From Massilia yuzhufengensis (GTDB lineage: Bacteria; Pseudomonadota; Gammaproteobacteria; Burkholderiales; Burkholderiaceae_D), in assembly GCF_900112225.1 (NCBI RefSeq), contig NZ_FOLD01000006.1:62001-126000 (forward strand): 64,000 bases of DNA, read 5' to 3'. Numbering within the stretch: the first letter of the stretch is position 1; every line of letters begins with the position of its first letter. A model generated the notes under the pieces. It was given only the letters and a program-made list of their open reading frames with translations. It did no database searches and was not told where the DNA came from. Below are positions 57,782-64,000 of this stretch, piece by piece. The position numbers were made by a program, and so were the translations under genes.

Positions 57782-60352
57782 ATGGGCCAGCCTCTCCTGC
57801 TCGACAGCTCGCGCGCCGAGCTGCGCCAGCGGCTCAAGGCCGAGCGCCAGGCCCTGATCGACGCCTTCCGCCAGGACGGCAAGCCCGAAAAACTGCTGCG
57901 CGGCCTGCGCACCTGCGTCGACGGCGTGCTCACCGACGCCTGGCACGCCGCCGGCCTGCCGGCCAGCACCGCGCTGGTGGGCGTGGGCGGCTACGGACGG
58001 GGCGAGCTGTTCCCCTACTCCGACGTCGACCTGCTCATCTTGCTCGGCCAGCCGGCCGACCACATCACGCAAACCAAGCTCGAAACCCTGGTCCAGCTGT
58101 TCTGGGACCTGGGGCTGGAGATCGGCCACAGCATCCGCACCGTCGACGAATGCATGGTCGAATCGGCGGCCGACATCACGGTGCAAACCAGCCTGCTGGA
58201 AGCGCGCCTGGTCACCGGCGACAGCGCCCTGTTCGAGGACCTGCGCCGGCGCTACCGCGAGGCCCTCGACCCGCAAGCCTTCTTCCAGGCCAAGACCGCC
58301 GAAATGCGCCTGCGCCACGCCAAGTTCGAATACACGGCCTTTGCGCTCGAACCGAACGTGAAGGAAAGCCCGGGCGCGCTGCGCGACCTGCAGGTGATCA
58401 TGTGGGTGGCCAAGGCCGCCGGCCTGGCCGAATCCTGGAGCCAGCTGGCGCGGGCCAAGCTGATCACGCGCACCGAGGCGCGCCAGCTGATGGAGAAGGA
58501 ATACGCCTTCAAGGACATCCGCGTACGCCTGCACCTGCAAACGGGCCGGCGCGAAGACCGGCTGGTGTTCGACGTCCAGACCCCGATCGCGCACACCTTC
58601 GGGCTGGAGAACGCGGACGGGCGCCGCGCCAGCGAATTCCTGATGCAGCGCTACTACTGGGCCGCCAAGACCGTCACCCAGCTCAATACCATCCTGCTGC
58701 AGAACATCGAGGCCCAGCTGTTCCCGCGCCCCTGCAACTCCAGCCCGATCAACGCCTACTTCAATGAAGTCAACGGCTTCATCGACATCGCGGCCGGCGA
58801 CATCTTCGATCGCCATCCGCCGGCGGTGCTGGGCATCTTCGTGGCCATGACCGAGCGTCCGGACCTCAAGGGCATGACGGCGCGCACCATCCGCGCGCTG
58901 TGGCACGCGCGCAACCACATCGACGAGGCCTTCCGCGAGGATGCGGGCAACCGCGCCCAGTTCCTGCGCATCCTGAAGGCGCCGAGCGGCTTGCTGCACG
59001 CGCTGCGCCGCATGAACGACATGGGCATCCTGGGGCGCTACCTGCCGGCCTTCCGCAACATCATCGGCCAGATGCAGCACGACCTGTTCCACGTCTATAC
59101 GGTGGACCAGCACATCATGATGGTGGTGCGTAACCTGCGCCGCTTCACGATGCCCGAGCACGCCCACGAATACCCGTTCTGCAGCCAGCTGATCGCCAAC
59201 TTCCGCGACCGCTGGCTGCTCTACGTGGCGGCCCTGTTCCACGACATCGCCAAGGGCCGTGGCGGCGACCACTCCGAACTGGGCATGACGGATGCGGCGG
59301 ACTTCTGCCGCAGCCACGGCATTTCGGAAGCAGACACCGAGCTGGTGGTATTCCTGGTGCAGCAGCACCTGACCATGTCGACCGTGGCGCAGAAGCAGGA
59401 CCTGTCCGACCCCGACGTGATCGCCGCCTTTGCCGCCACAGTGAAGGACGAGCGCCACCTGACCGCGCTCTACCTGCTGACGGTGGCCGACATCCGCGGC
59501 ACCAGCCCCAAGGTATGGAACGCCTGGAAGGCCAAGCTGCTGGAAGACCTGTACAAGGTGACCCTGCGCGTGCTGGGCGGCGAGCCGCACAGCGCCGACC
59601 GCGAGCTGCGCACGCGCCAGAAGGAAGCCCTGGCCACCCTGCGCCTGTACGGGCTGGCGGCCGACGCCCACGAGGCGCTGTGGAAGCAGCTGGACGTGGC
59701 CTACTTCCTGCGCCACGACGCCTCCGACATCGCCTGGCAAACCCGCGCCCTGCACGAGAAAGTCGACAGCGACAAACCCGTGGTGCGCTGCCGCCTGGCG
59801 CCGATCGGCGAAGGCCTGCAGGTGGCCGTGTACATCAAGGACCAGCCCGACCTGTTCGCGCGCATCTGCAGCTACTTCGACCGCAAGAACTTCAGCATCC
59901 TCGACGCCAAGATCCACACCACGCGCCACGGCTATGCGCTCGATACCTTCATGGTCACGGACGAGAATTTCGCCGGCAGCTACCGCGACATCATCAGCCT
60001 GATCGAGCACGAGCTGTGCGCCCTGCTGCTGGCGCAGGAAGCGCTGCCGCCGGCGAGCCGCGGCCGCCTCTCGCGCCTGTCGCGCACCTTCCCGATCACC
60101 CCGACGGTGGAGCTGCGCCCGGACGAACGGGGCCAATTCCAGGTGCTGTCGGTGGCCGCCAACGACCGCCCCGGCCTGCTGTATGCGATCGCCAGCGTGC
60201 TGGCGCGCTACCGCATCAACCTGCACACCGCCAAGATCATGACCCTGGGCGAGCGCGTCGAGGACGTGTTCCTGATCGACGGCGCTGCGCTGAACAATCC
60301 GCGTGCGCAGGTACAGCTGGAAACCGACCTGCTCGACGCCCTCAAGATTTAA
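57782..60352 (+). CDS. glnD: Bifunctional uridylyltransferase/uridylyl-removing enzyme GlnD
   Basis: An 856-residue nitrogen sensor that adds or removes UMP on PII proteins. Domains in order: nucleotidyltransferase (GVGGYGRGELFPYSDVDLLI, residues 60-80), a helical linker, HD hydrolase (LYVAALFHDIAKGRGGDHSE near 480-500), and two C-terminal ACT domains (residues 680-855) that bind glutamine (VYIKDQPDLFARICSYFDRK and AANDRPGLLYAIASVLAR). Full length and all motifs are intact. The ATG follows AAGGGACGCATC. Confidence 0.98.
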   Translation: MGQPLLLDSSRAELRQRLKAERQALIDAFRQDGKPEKLLRGLRTCVDGVLTDAWHAAGLPASTALVGVGGYGRGELFPYSDVDLLILLGQPADHITQTKLETLVQLFWDLGLEIGHSIRTVDECMVESAADITVQTSLLEARLVTGDSALFEDLRRRYREALDPQAFFQAKTAEMRLRHAKFEYTAFALEPNVKESPGALRDLQVIMWVAKAAGLAESWSQLARAKLITRTEARQLMEKEYAFKDIRVRLHLQTGRREDRLVFDVQTPIAHTFGLENADGRRASEFLMQRYYWAAKTVTQLNTILLQNIEAQLFPRPCNSSPINAYFNEVNGFIDIAAGDIFDRHPPAVLGIFVAMTERPDLKGMTARTIRALWHARNHIDEAFREDAGNRAQFLRILKAPSGLLHALRRMNDMGILGRYLPAFRNIIGQMQHDLFHVYTVDQHIMMVVRNLRRFTMPEHAHEYPFCSQLIANFRDRWLLYVAALFHDIAKGRGGDHSELGMTDAADFCRSHGISEADTELVVFLVQQHLTMSTVAQKQDLSDPDVIAAFAATVKDERHLTALYLLTVADIRGTSPKVWNAWKAKLLEDLYKVTLRVLGGEPHSADRELRTRQKEALATLRLYGLAADAHEALWKQLDVAYFLRHDASDIAWQTRALHEKVDSDKPVVRCRLAPIGEGLQVAVYIKDQPDLFARICSYFDRKNFSILDAKIHTTRHGYALDTFMVTDENFAGSYRDIISLIEHELCALLLAQEALPPASRGRLSRLSRTFPITPTVELRPDERGQFQVLSVAANDRPGLLYAIASVLARYRINLHTAKIMTLGERVEDVFLIDGAALNNPRAQVQLETDLLDALKI

Positions 60353-60375
60353 ACCTTTTTTTAGATGTGCTTTCA

Positions 60376-61122
60376 ATGACCGAACCTGTCCGCCTCTCCA
60401 AACGTATGTCCGAACTCGGCCTGTCTTCGCGCCGCGAAGCCGATGAATGGATCGCCCGTGGCTGGGTGCGGGTGGACGGCCAGGTCGTCTCGGAACTGGG
60501 CAGCAAGGTGCTCCCCGGCCAGAAGATCACGGTCGAGCGCCAGGCCGCCGCCGAGCAGTCCAAGCGCGTGACGGTCCTGATCAACAAGCCGGTCGGCTTC
60601 GTGAGCGGCCAGGCCGAAGATGGCTACAAGCCGGCGGTCACGCTCATCAAGCCGGAGAACCGCTGGCCTGAGGACCCGTCCGACGAGCAGTTCCACCCGA
60701 CCCAGCTGCGCAGCCTGGTGCCCGCCGGGCGCCTGGATATCGACTCGGTGGGCCTCTTGGTGCTGACCCAGGACGGCCGCATCGCCAAGCAGCTGATCGG
60801 CGAGACCACCTCCATCGAAAAGGAATACCTGGTGCGGGTGCAGTACACCAAGCCGGGCAAGCTGCCCGACGCCGACCTGAAGAAACTGTGCTTCGGCCTG
60901 TGGATGGACGGTAAGCCGCTGCTGCCGGCCAAGGTGCGCTGGCAGAACGACGACCAATTAAGCTTCACCCTGAAGGAAGGCCGCAAGCGCCAGATCCGCC
61001 GCATGTGCGACATGGTGGGGCTGAAGGTGGTTGGGCTGAAGCGGGTCCGGATCGGCAAGGTCAAGCTGGGCGACCTGCCGGTGGGGCAATGGCGTTACCT
61101 GCGGGCGGACGAGCAGTTCTGA
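60376..61122 (+). CDS. rluF: RsuA/RluF-family rRNA pseudouridine synthase
   Basis: A 248-residue enzyme with an N-terminal S4 RNA-binding domain (RLSKRMSELGLSSRREADEW) and a catalytic domain with the Asp in PAGRLDIDSVGLLVLTQDGR. The C-terminal EGRKRQIRRMCDMVGLKVVG and KRVRIGKVKLGDLPVGQW match RluF best among the family by eye, so 23S rRNA pseudouridine is the likely product. RluB/RluE-type function remains possible. It starts 23 bp after glnD. Confidence 0.85.
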   Translation: MTEPVRLSKRMSELGLSSRREADEWIARGWVRVDGQVVSELGSKVLPGQKITVERQAAAEQSKRVTVLINKPVGFVSGQAEDGYKPAVTLIKPENRWPEDPSDEQFHPTQLRSLVPAGRLDIDSVGLLVLTQDGRIAKQLIGETTSIEKEYLVRVQYTKPGKLPDADLKKLCFGLWMDGKPLLPAKVRWQNDDQLSFTLKEGRKRQIRRMCDMVGLKVVGLKRVRIGKVKLGDLPVGQWRYLRADEQF

Positions 61123-61149
61123 CCACTTGGTAAAACTTCACAGCGCTCC

Positions 61150-61180
61150 GTAGGGTGGTCGGCAGAGCCGACCACCCTAC
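61150..61180. repeat. Palindromic intergenic repeat, family 1, copy D (collapsed form)
   Basis: A 31-bp near-perfect palindrome: a 14-bp arm GTAGGGTGGTCGGC, a 3-base loop AGA, and the inverse arm. It holds only the outer halves of the longer copies, with the GAACGCGC interior missing. It lies between the convergent rluF-like and GFA genes and can serve as a terminator hairpin. Confidence 0.88.
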
Positions 61181-61197
61181 GAACCAACCCGTCGCGC

Positions 61198-61545
61198 TTA
61201 GTGCGACCGCCCATCGTGGTGATGCACCGGGATGCTGTCGAGGTCCAGGTTCTCGATACAGCGCAGGTTGATCGCCGCCATCGCATTGCCCTTCGGGTCG
61301 CTGCCCTCGCCATAGGGATGCATGCCGCAGGTCGGGCAGAAGCGGTGTTTGATCACGTGCTTGTTGAAGGTGTAGGTGCTGGCCGCTTCTTCCGGCGTCT
61401 TCAGGCGCAGCTTGTCGCGCGGGATGAACCACAGCAGCGACCCCTTGCGCGAACAGATCGAACAGTTGCAGGCCAAGCCTGAATCGATCTCGCCTTCGGC
61501 TTCGAATGCGACGGCACCGCAATGACAGCTTCCCTGGTAGATCAT
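61198..61545 (-). CDS. GFA-fold (glutathione-dependent formaldehyde-activating-like) zinc protein
   Basis: A 115-residue Mss4-like/GFA family protein. Zinc ligands are visible as GSCHCGAV, CNCSICSRKG and FCPTCGMHPY. The family name comes from Gfa, said to help glutathione react with formaldehyde; most members have no proven function. The ATG has GGAGGGAACG in front. It is monocistronic between two repeats. Confidence 0.9.
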   Translation of the reverse strand: MIYQGSCHCGAVAFEAEGEIDSGLACNCSICSRKGSLLWFIPRDKLRLKTPEEAASTYTFNKHVIKHRFCPTCGMHPYGEGSDPKGNAMAAINLRCIENLDLDSIPVHHHDGRSH

Positions 61546-61633
61546 CGTTCCCTCCGTGGTGGTTGAATGATTGTGCGGCCCCTACCCGGCTTTGGCTATC
61601 CACGCCTGCCGCTCGCAGCATTATAGGTCACGC

Positions 61634-61782
61634 AACTTCGGGGTCAGGTCTGACATTTGGACACGAGCTCTGCCGTTGCGCCAGGCTTGCCGACAAAAGC
61701 CCGAGCTCGGGCCTTCGCTTCGAGGAAAACGATGGTTGTACTGACGAGGCCGTGTCCAAATGTCAGACCTGACCCCGAAGTT
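61634..61782. mobile_element. Candidate small non-autonomous element with perfect 31-bp inverted ends
   Basis: The left end 61634-61664 and right end 61752-61782 are exact reverse complements over 31 bp (each begins AACTTCGGGGTCAGG and ends TTTGGACAC when read inward). The 87-bp middle holds no gene and contains a CCCGAGCTCGGG palindrome. The right end stops exactly at the base before the TAA of the ABC ATPase gene. No transposase is in the window; a REPIN/MITE mobilised in trans is my inference. Confidence 0.75.
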
Positions 61783-62511
61783 TTAGTTGCGGTTGCGGTC
61801 GGCGAGGAATTGCTGGGCGCGCGGGTGCTGGGGGTGGGTGAAGAAGGCTTCGGGGGTGGCGCGCTCCAGGATGCGGCCTTCGCTCATGAAGACGATCCGG
61901 TCCGCCACCTCGCGTGCGAAGCCCATTTCGTGGGTGACGCAGACCATGGTCATGCCGTCTTCCGCCAGCGAGCGCATCACCTGCAGCACTTCGCCCACCA
62001 TTTCGGGGTCGAGCGCGCTGGTGGGCTCGTCGAACAGCATGATGGGCGGGCGCATCGCCAGCGCGCGGGCGATTGCCACGCGTTGCTGCTGGCCGCCGGA
62101 CAGCTCGTTGGGATAGGCGTCGCGCTTGTGGGCCAGGCCGACCTGTTCCAGCAGCTGGATCGCGTAGGCGCGCGCCTCCTTCGGGGTGGCGCGTTTCAGG
62201 TTGACCGGCGCCAGGGCGCAGTTTTCCAGCACCGTCAGGTGCGGGAACAGGTTGAAGTGCTGGAACACGAAACCGATGCCGGCGCGCAGCGCGTTCACGT
62301 CGCGTCCCTTTGCGTGGATGTCGCGCCCGTCGATGGCGATGCTGCCGCCGTCGATTTCTTCGAGCCGGTTGAGGGTGCGGATCAGGGTCGACTTGCCGGA
62401 TCCGGAAGGGCCGCACACCACCACCACCTCGTTCTTCGCCACGCGCTCGCTGACATCGACCAGGGCGTGGTAGTCGCCGTACCACTTGTTGACTTTATCG
62501 AGAACGATCAT
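61783..62511 (-). CDS. Polar amino-acid ABC transporter ATP-binding protein (GltL-like)
   Basis: A 242-residue ABC ATPase of the GlnQ/GltL group. It has [20 protein letters not shown], Walker [19 protein letters not shown], signature [19 protein letters not shown], Walker [15 protein letters not shown] and the H-loop [14 protein letters not shown]. It powers import of glutamate/aspartate-like amino acids with the two permeases upstream. The 3' end is bounded by an inverted-repeat element. Confidence 0.94.
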   Translation of the reverse strand: MIVLDKVNKWYGDYHALVDVSERVAKNEVVVVCGPSGSGKSTLIRTLNRLEEIDGGSIAIDGRDIHAKGRDVNALRAGIGFVFQHFNLFPHLTVLENCALAPVNLKRATPKEARAYAIQLLEQVGLAHKRDAYPNELSGGQQQRVAIARALAMRPPIMLFDEPTSALDPEMVGEVLQVMRSLAEDGMTMVCVTHEMGFAREVADRIVFMSEGRILERATPEAFFTHPQHPRAQQFLADRNRN

Positions 62512-62526
62512 CGTTCGCTTCCTTTT

Positions 62527-63222
62527 CTACGAAGCCTGCACGGCGCGCTTGCCTGCCAGGCGGCGCTCGAACAGGAAGGCCAGGCGGGACAGGCCGAAAC
62601 AGAGGATGAAATAGGTCAGCGCCAGGATCAGGTAGACCTCGACCGCCTGGGTGAACACCAGCGTGTTCACCTGGGTCGCAATGAAGGACACTTCCGACAG
62701 GCCGATGATGTAGCCGAGCGACGTCGCCTTGATGGTCGATACCAGCTGGCTGACGATCGACGGCAGGCTGCTGCGCAGGGTCTGCGGCAGCACCACCAGG
62801 CGCAGCGCCTGTGGGTAGGACAGGCCGAGCGAGCGCGCGCTTTCCAGCTGGCCTTTCGGCAGCGAACGGATGCCGGCCGCGACGATCTCGGCCAGGTAGA
62901 CGCCGTCGAACAGCACCAGCACCATCAGCATGGTGGTGGCCTGCCCCGTCTTGACGCCGGTGACGGCCGGCAGGAAGAAGTAGGCCCAGAACACCACCAG
63001 CAGCAGAGGCACCGCGCGCACCACCTGCACCAGGGCCGCCACCGGCCAGGCAATGGCACGATAGCTGCTCACGCGCGCCACGCCCAGCAGCAGGCCGAAG
63101 GGCATCGCCAGCAGCAGCGCACCCACCGACAGCAGCACCGTGAGCGCCAGGCCGCCCAGGGGACCATCGGGATATTGGCCGACCAGGAAGTACAGCCAGT
63201 AGGTATCGATCAGTTCGAGCAC
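62527..63222 (-). CDS. Amino-acid ABC transporter permease (GltK-like)
   Basis: A 231-residue HisMQ-type permease with about five spans. The EAA loop reads SLPKGQLESARSLGLSYPQA followed by LRLVVLPQTLRSSLPSI. I start at GTG 63222 (VLELIDTYW), which has GAGGTCCCT just before it and begins 7 bases after the previous stop; the longer open frame to 63276 overlaps the other permease without similarity. Pairs with the next permease as a heterodimer. Confidence 0.92.
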   Translation of the reverse strand: MLELIDTYWLYFLVGQYPDGPLGGLALTVLLSVGALLLAMPFGLLLGVARVSSYRAIAWPVAALVQVVRAVPLLLVVFWAYFFLPAVTGVKTGQATTMLMVLVLFDGVYLAEIVAAGIRSLPKGQLESARSLGLSYPQALRLVVLPQTLRSSLPSIVSQLVSTIKATSLGYIIGLSEVSFIATQVNTLVFTQAVEVYLILALTYFILCFGLSRLAFLFERRLAGKRAVQAS

Positions 63223-63229
63223 AGGGACC

Positions 63230-63925
63230 TCATGCCGGACGGACCGGGTAGCGCCGCTGGTACAGGTGGGCGGCAAGCGAAATGAGCAGCGACACCGTCA
63301 GGTAGGCCAGCGTGGCGAACGTGAAGGCCTCGACGCTGCGAAAACTGCTGGTTTCCACGCGCGCGGCCTGGTACATCAATTCGGCCGCGCCGATCACGGT
63401 GGCCACGCTGGTGTCCTTCCACAGGTTGACGGTCTGCGACAGCAGCGGTGGGATCGCCGCGCGGAAGGCTTGCGGCAGCAGCACCAGGCGCACCGCCTTG
63501 AAGCGGCCCAGGCCGAGCGAGCGCGCCGCTTCCAGCTGGCTGGCTGGCACCGCGCGGATGCCGCTGCGGATGTCTTCGGCCATGTGCACGCCGCTGTAGA
63601 GCGACAGCGCGATGACGGCGCATATGGCTTCCGGACTGTGCGCGTACAGGAATTCGCGCGCGCCTTCCGGCAGCAGCTCGGGAAAGGCGAAATACCAGAA
63701 CAGCAGGTGCGCCAGCAGCGGGACGTTGCGGATCGCTTCGACGACGATGCTGCCCGCCGCGCGCAGCGGCGCGATGCTTGAGGTGCGCATCACGGCCAGC
63801 AGCGCGCCGAGCGGCAGCGCGAACACGAAGGCGGCGGCGGTCAGCTGGAGCGACAGGATGAATCCCTGCACCAGCCAGTCATGGTACTGGCCGGACTGCA
63901 GGATGGATGGATCGAAGAACTGCAA
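63230..63925 (-). CDS. Amino-acid ABC transporter permease (GltJ-like)
   Basis: A 231-residue HisMQ-type permease. The N-terminal part WLVQGFILSLQLTAAAFVFA is the typical first span, RNVPLLAHLLFWYFAFPELL resembles GltJ, and the EAA loop is VPASQLEAARSLGLGRFKAV. It follows the binding-protein gene after 6 bp and forms the membrane channel with the second permease. Confidence 0.93.
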   Translation of the reverse strand: MQFFDPSILQSGQYHDWLVQGFILSLQLTAAAFVFALPLGALLAVMRTSSIAPLRAAGSIVVEAIRNVPLLAHLLFWYFAFPELLPEGAREFLYAHSPEAICAVIALSLYSGVHMAEDIRSGIRAVPASQLEAARSLGLGRFKAVRLVLLPQAFRAAIPPLLSQTVNLWKDTSVATVIGAAELMYQAARVETSSFRSVEAFTFATLAYLTVSLLISLAAHLYQRRYPVRPA

Positions 63926-63931
63926 GGCGGC

Positions 63932-64000
63932 TTAGATCTTGTCGGTGCTGATCTTGAAAGTACGCTTGGCGATGTTCGGGCGGGTGCCCGGGCCATACCA
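63932..64000 (-). CDS. C-terminal end of an amino-acid ABC substrate-binding protein (partial)
   Basis: Only the last 22 codons are in the window, ending KRTFKISTDKI and a TAA. The frame runs off the right edge. Position directly before GltJ/GltK/GltL-like genes makes the periplasmic binding protein (GltI-like) the likely identity; sequence alone is too short to prove it. Confidence 0.6.
   Translation of the reverse strand, partial: WYGPGTRPNIAKRTFKISTDKI

Noticed and set aside
57668..60376. 902-codon open frame antisense to glnD
   Set aside because: A codon-bias shadow; glnD has all its motifs on the plus strand.

Overview
The window is a high-GC chromosomal segment of a betaproteobacterium, most likely an Oxalobacteraceae member of the Massilia/Telluria/Duganella type. 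This rests on protein character and on conserved gene order: smpB next to ratA-rnfH, the ppk1-sixA/ppx group, ppsA divergent from ppsR, and a rpsB-tsf-pyrH-frr-uppS-cdsA-dxr-rseP-bamA-skp-lpxD-fabZ-lpxA-lpxB-rnhB block. No sequence search was run. I saw no rRNA, tRNA, CRISPR array, intact transposase or prophage. No gene-free stretch exceeds 300 bases; the longest is the rpsB/map divergent region (56670-56937), where only a TATAAT hexamer stands out.

Region 1 (1-12452) is accessory and catabolic. One leftward operon encodes a carboxymuconolactone-decarboxylase-like protein, a two-domain CaiB/BaiF CoA-transferase, an SDR and an acyl-CoA dehydrogenase (cut by the window edge). A second leftward operon encodes a cytochrome P450, a protein of unknown family and a SnoaL/NTF2-like protein. 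Both operons carry the same 25-bp operator-like palindrome (TGAACA-N13-TGTTCA with a shared TTTCTA core) upstream of the first gene, and a TetR gene diverges from the P450 operon. Next come a phytoene-desaturase-like FAD oxidoreductase, a second TetR regulator, an acyl-CoA synthetase and a VOC protein. Together they look like a CoA-dependent route for breaking down a hydrophobic substrate that I cannot name.

Region 2 (12532-25932) is mostly housekeeping: guaB and guaA, a DUF4124-type protein, a membrane diguanylate cyclase, rnfH/ratA/smpB, an ABC ATPase with an uncharacterised membrane partner, a Bcr/CflA-type MFS exporter, a short signal peptidase I, and ppk1-sixA with a candidate Pho box. 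Region 3 (25933-33416) holds ppx, an iron-uptake locus (TonB receptor and divergent PepSY protein with two Fur boxes between them), an SDR and a SPFH/NfeD pair. Region 4 (33609-41044) holds ppsA/ppsR and a c-di-GMP cluster: H-NOX, GAF-GGDEF-EAL, and a REC-EAL protein lacking a key catalytic Glu.

Region 5 (41108-56669) is the leftward translation, isoprenoid and envelope-biogenesis cluster. Region 6 (56938-64000) has map, glnD, an RluF-like pseudouridine synthase, a GFA-fold protein and a polar amino-acid ABC transporter of Glt type that runs off the window.

Three families of palindromic intergenic repeats are scattered through the window, mostly where genes converge. Family 1 (GTAGGGTGG...) has copies near 14172, 16473, 39733 and 61150. 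Family 2 (ACCGTCG...) has copies near 25813 and 31169. The third is a 149-bp element with perfect 31-bp inverted ends at 61634-61782.
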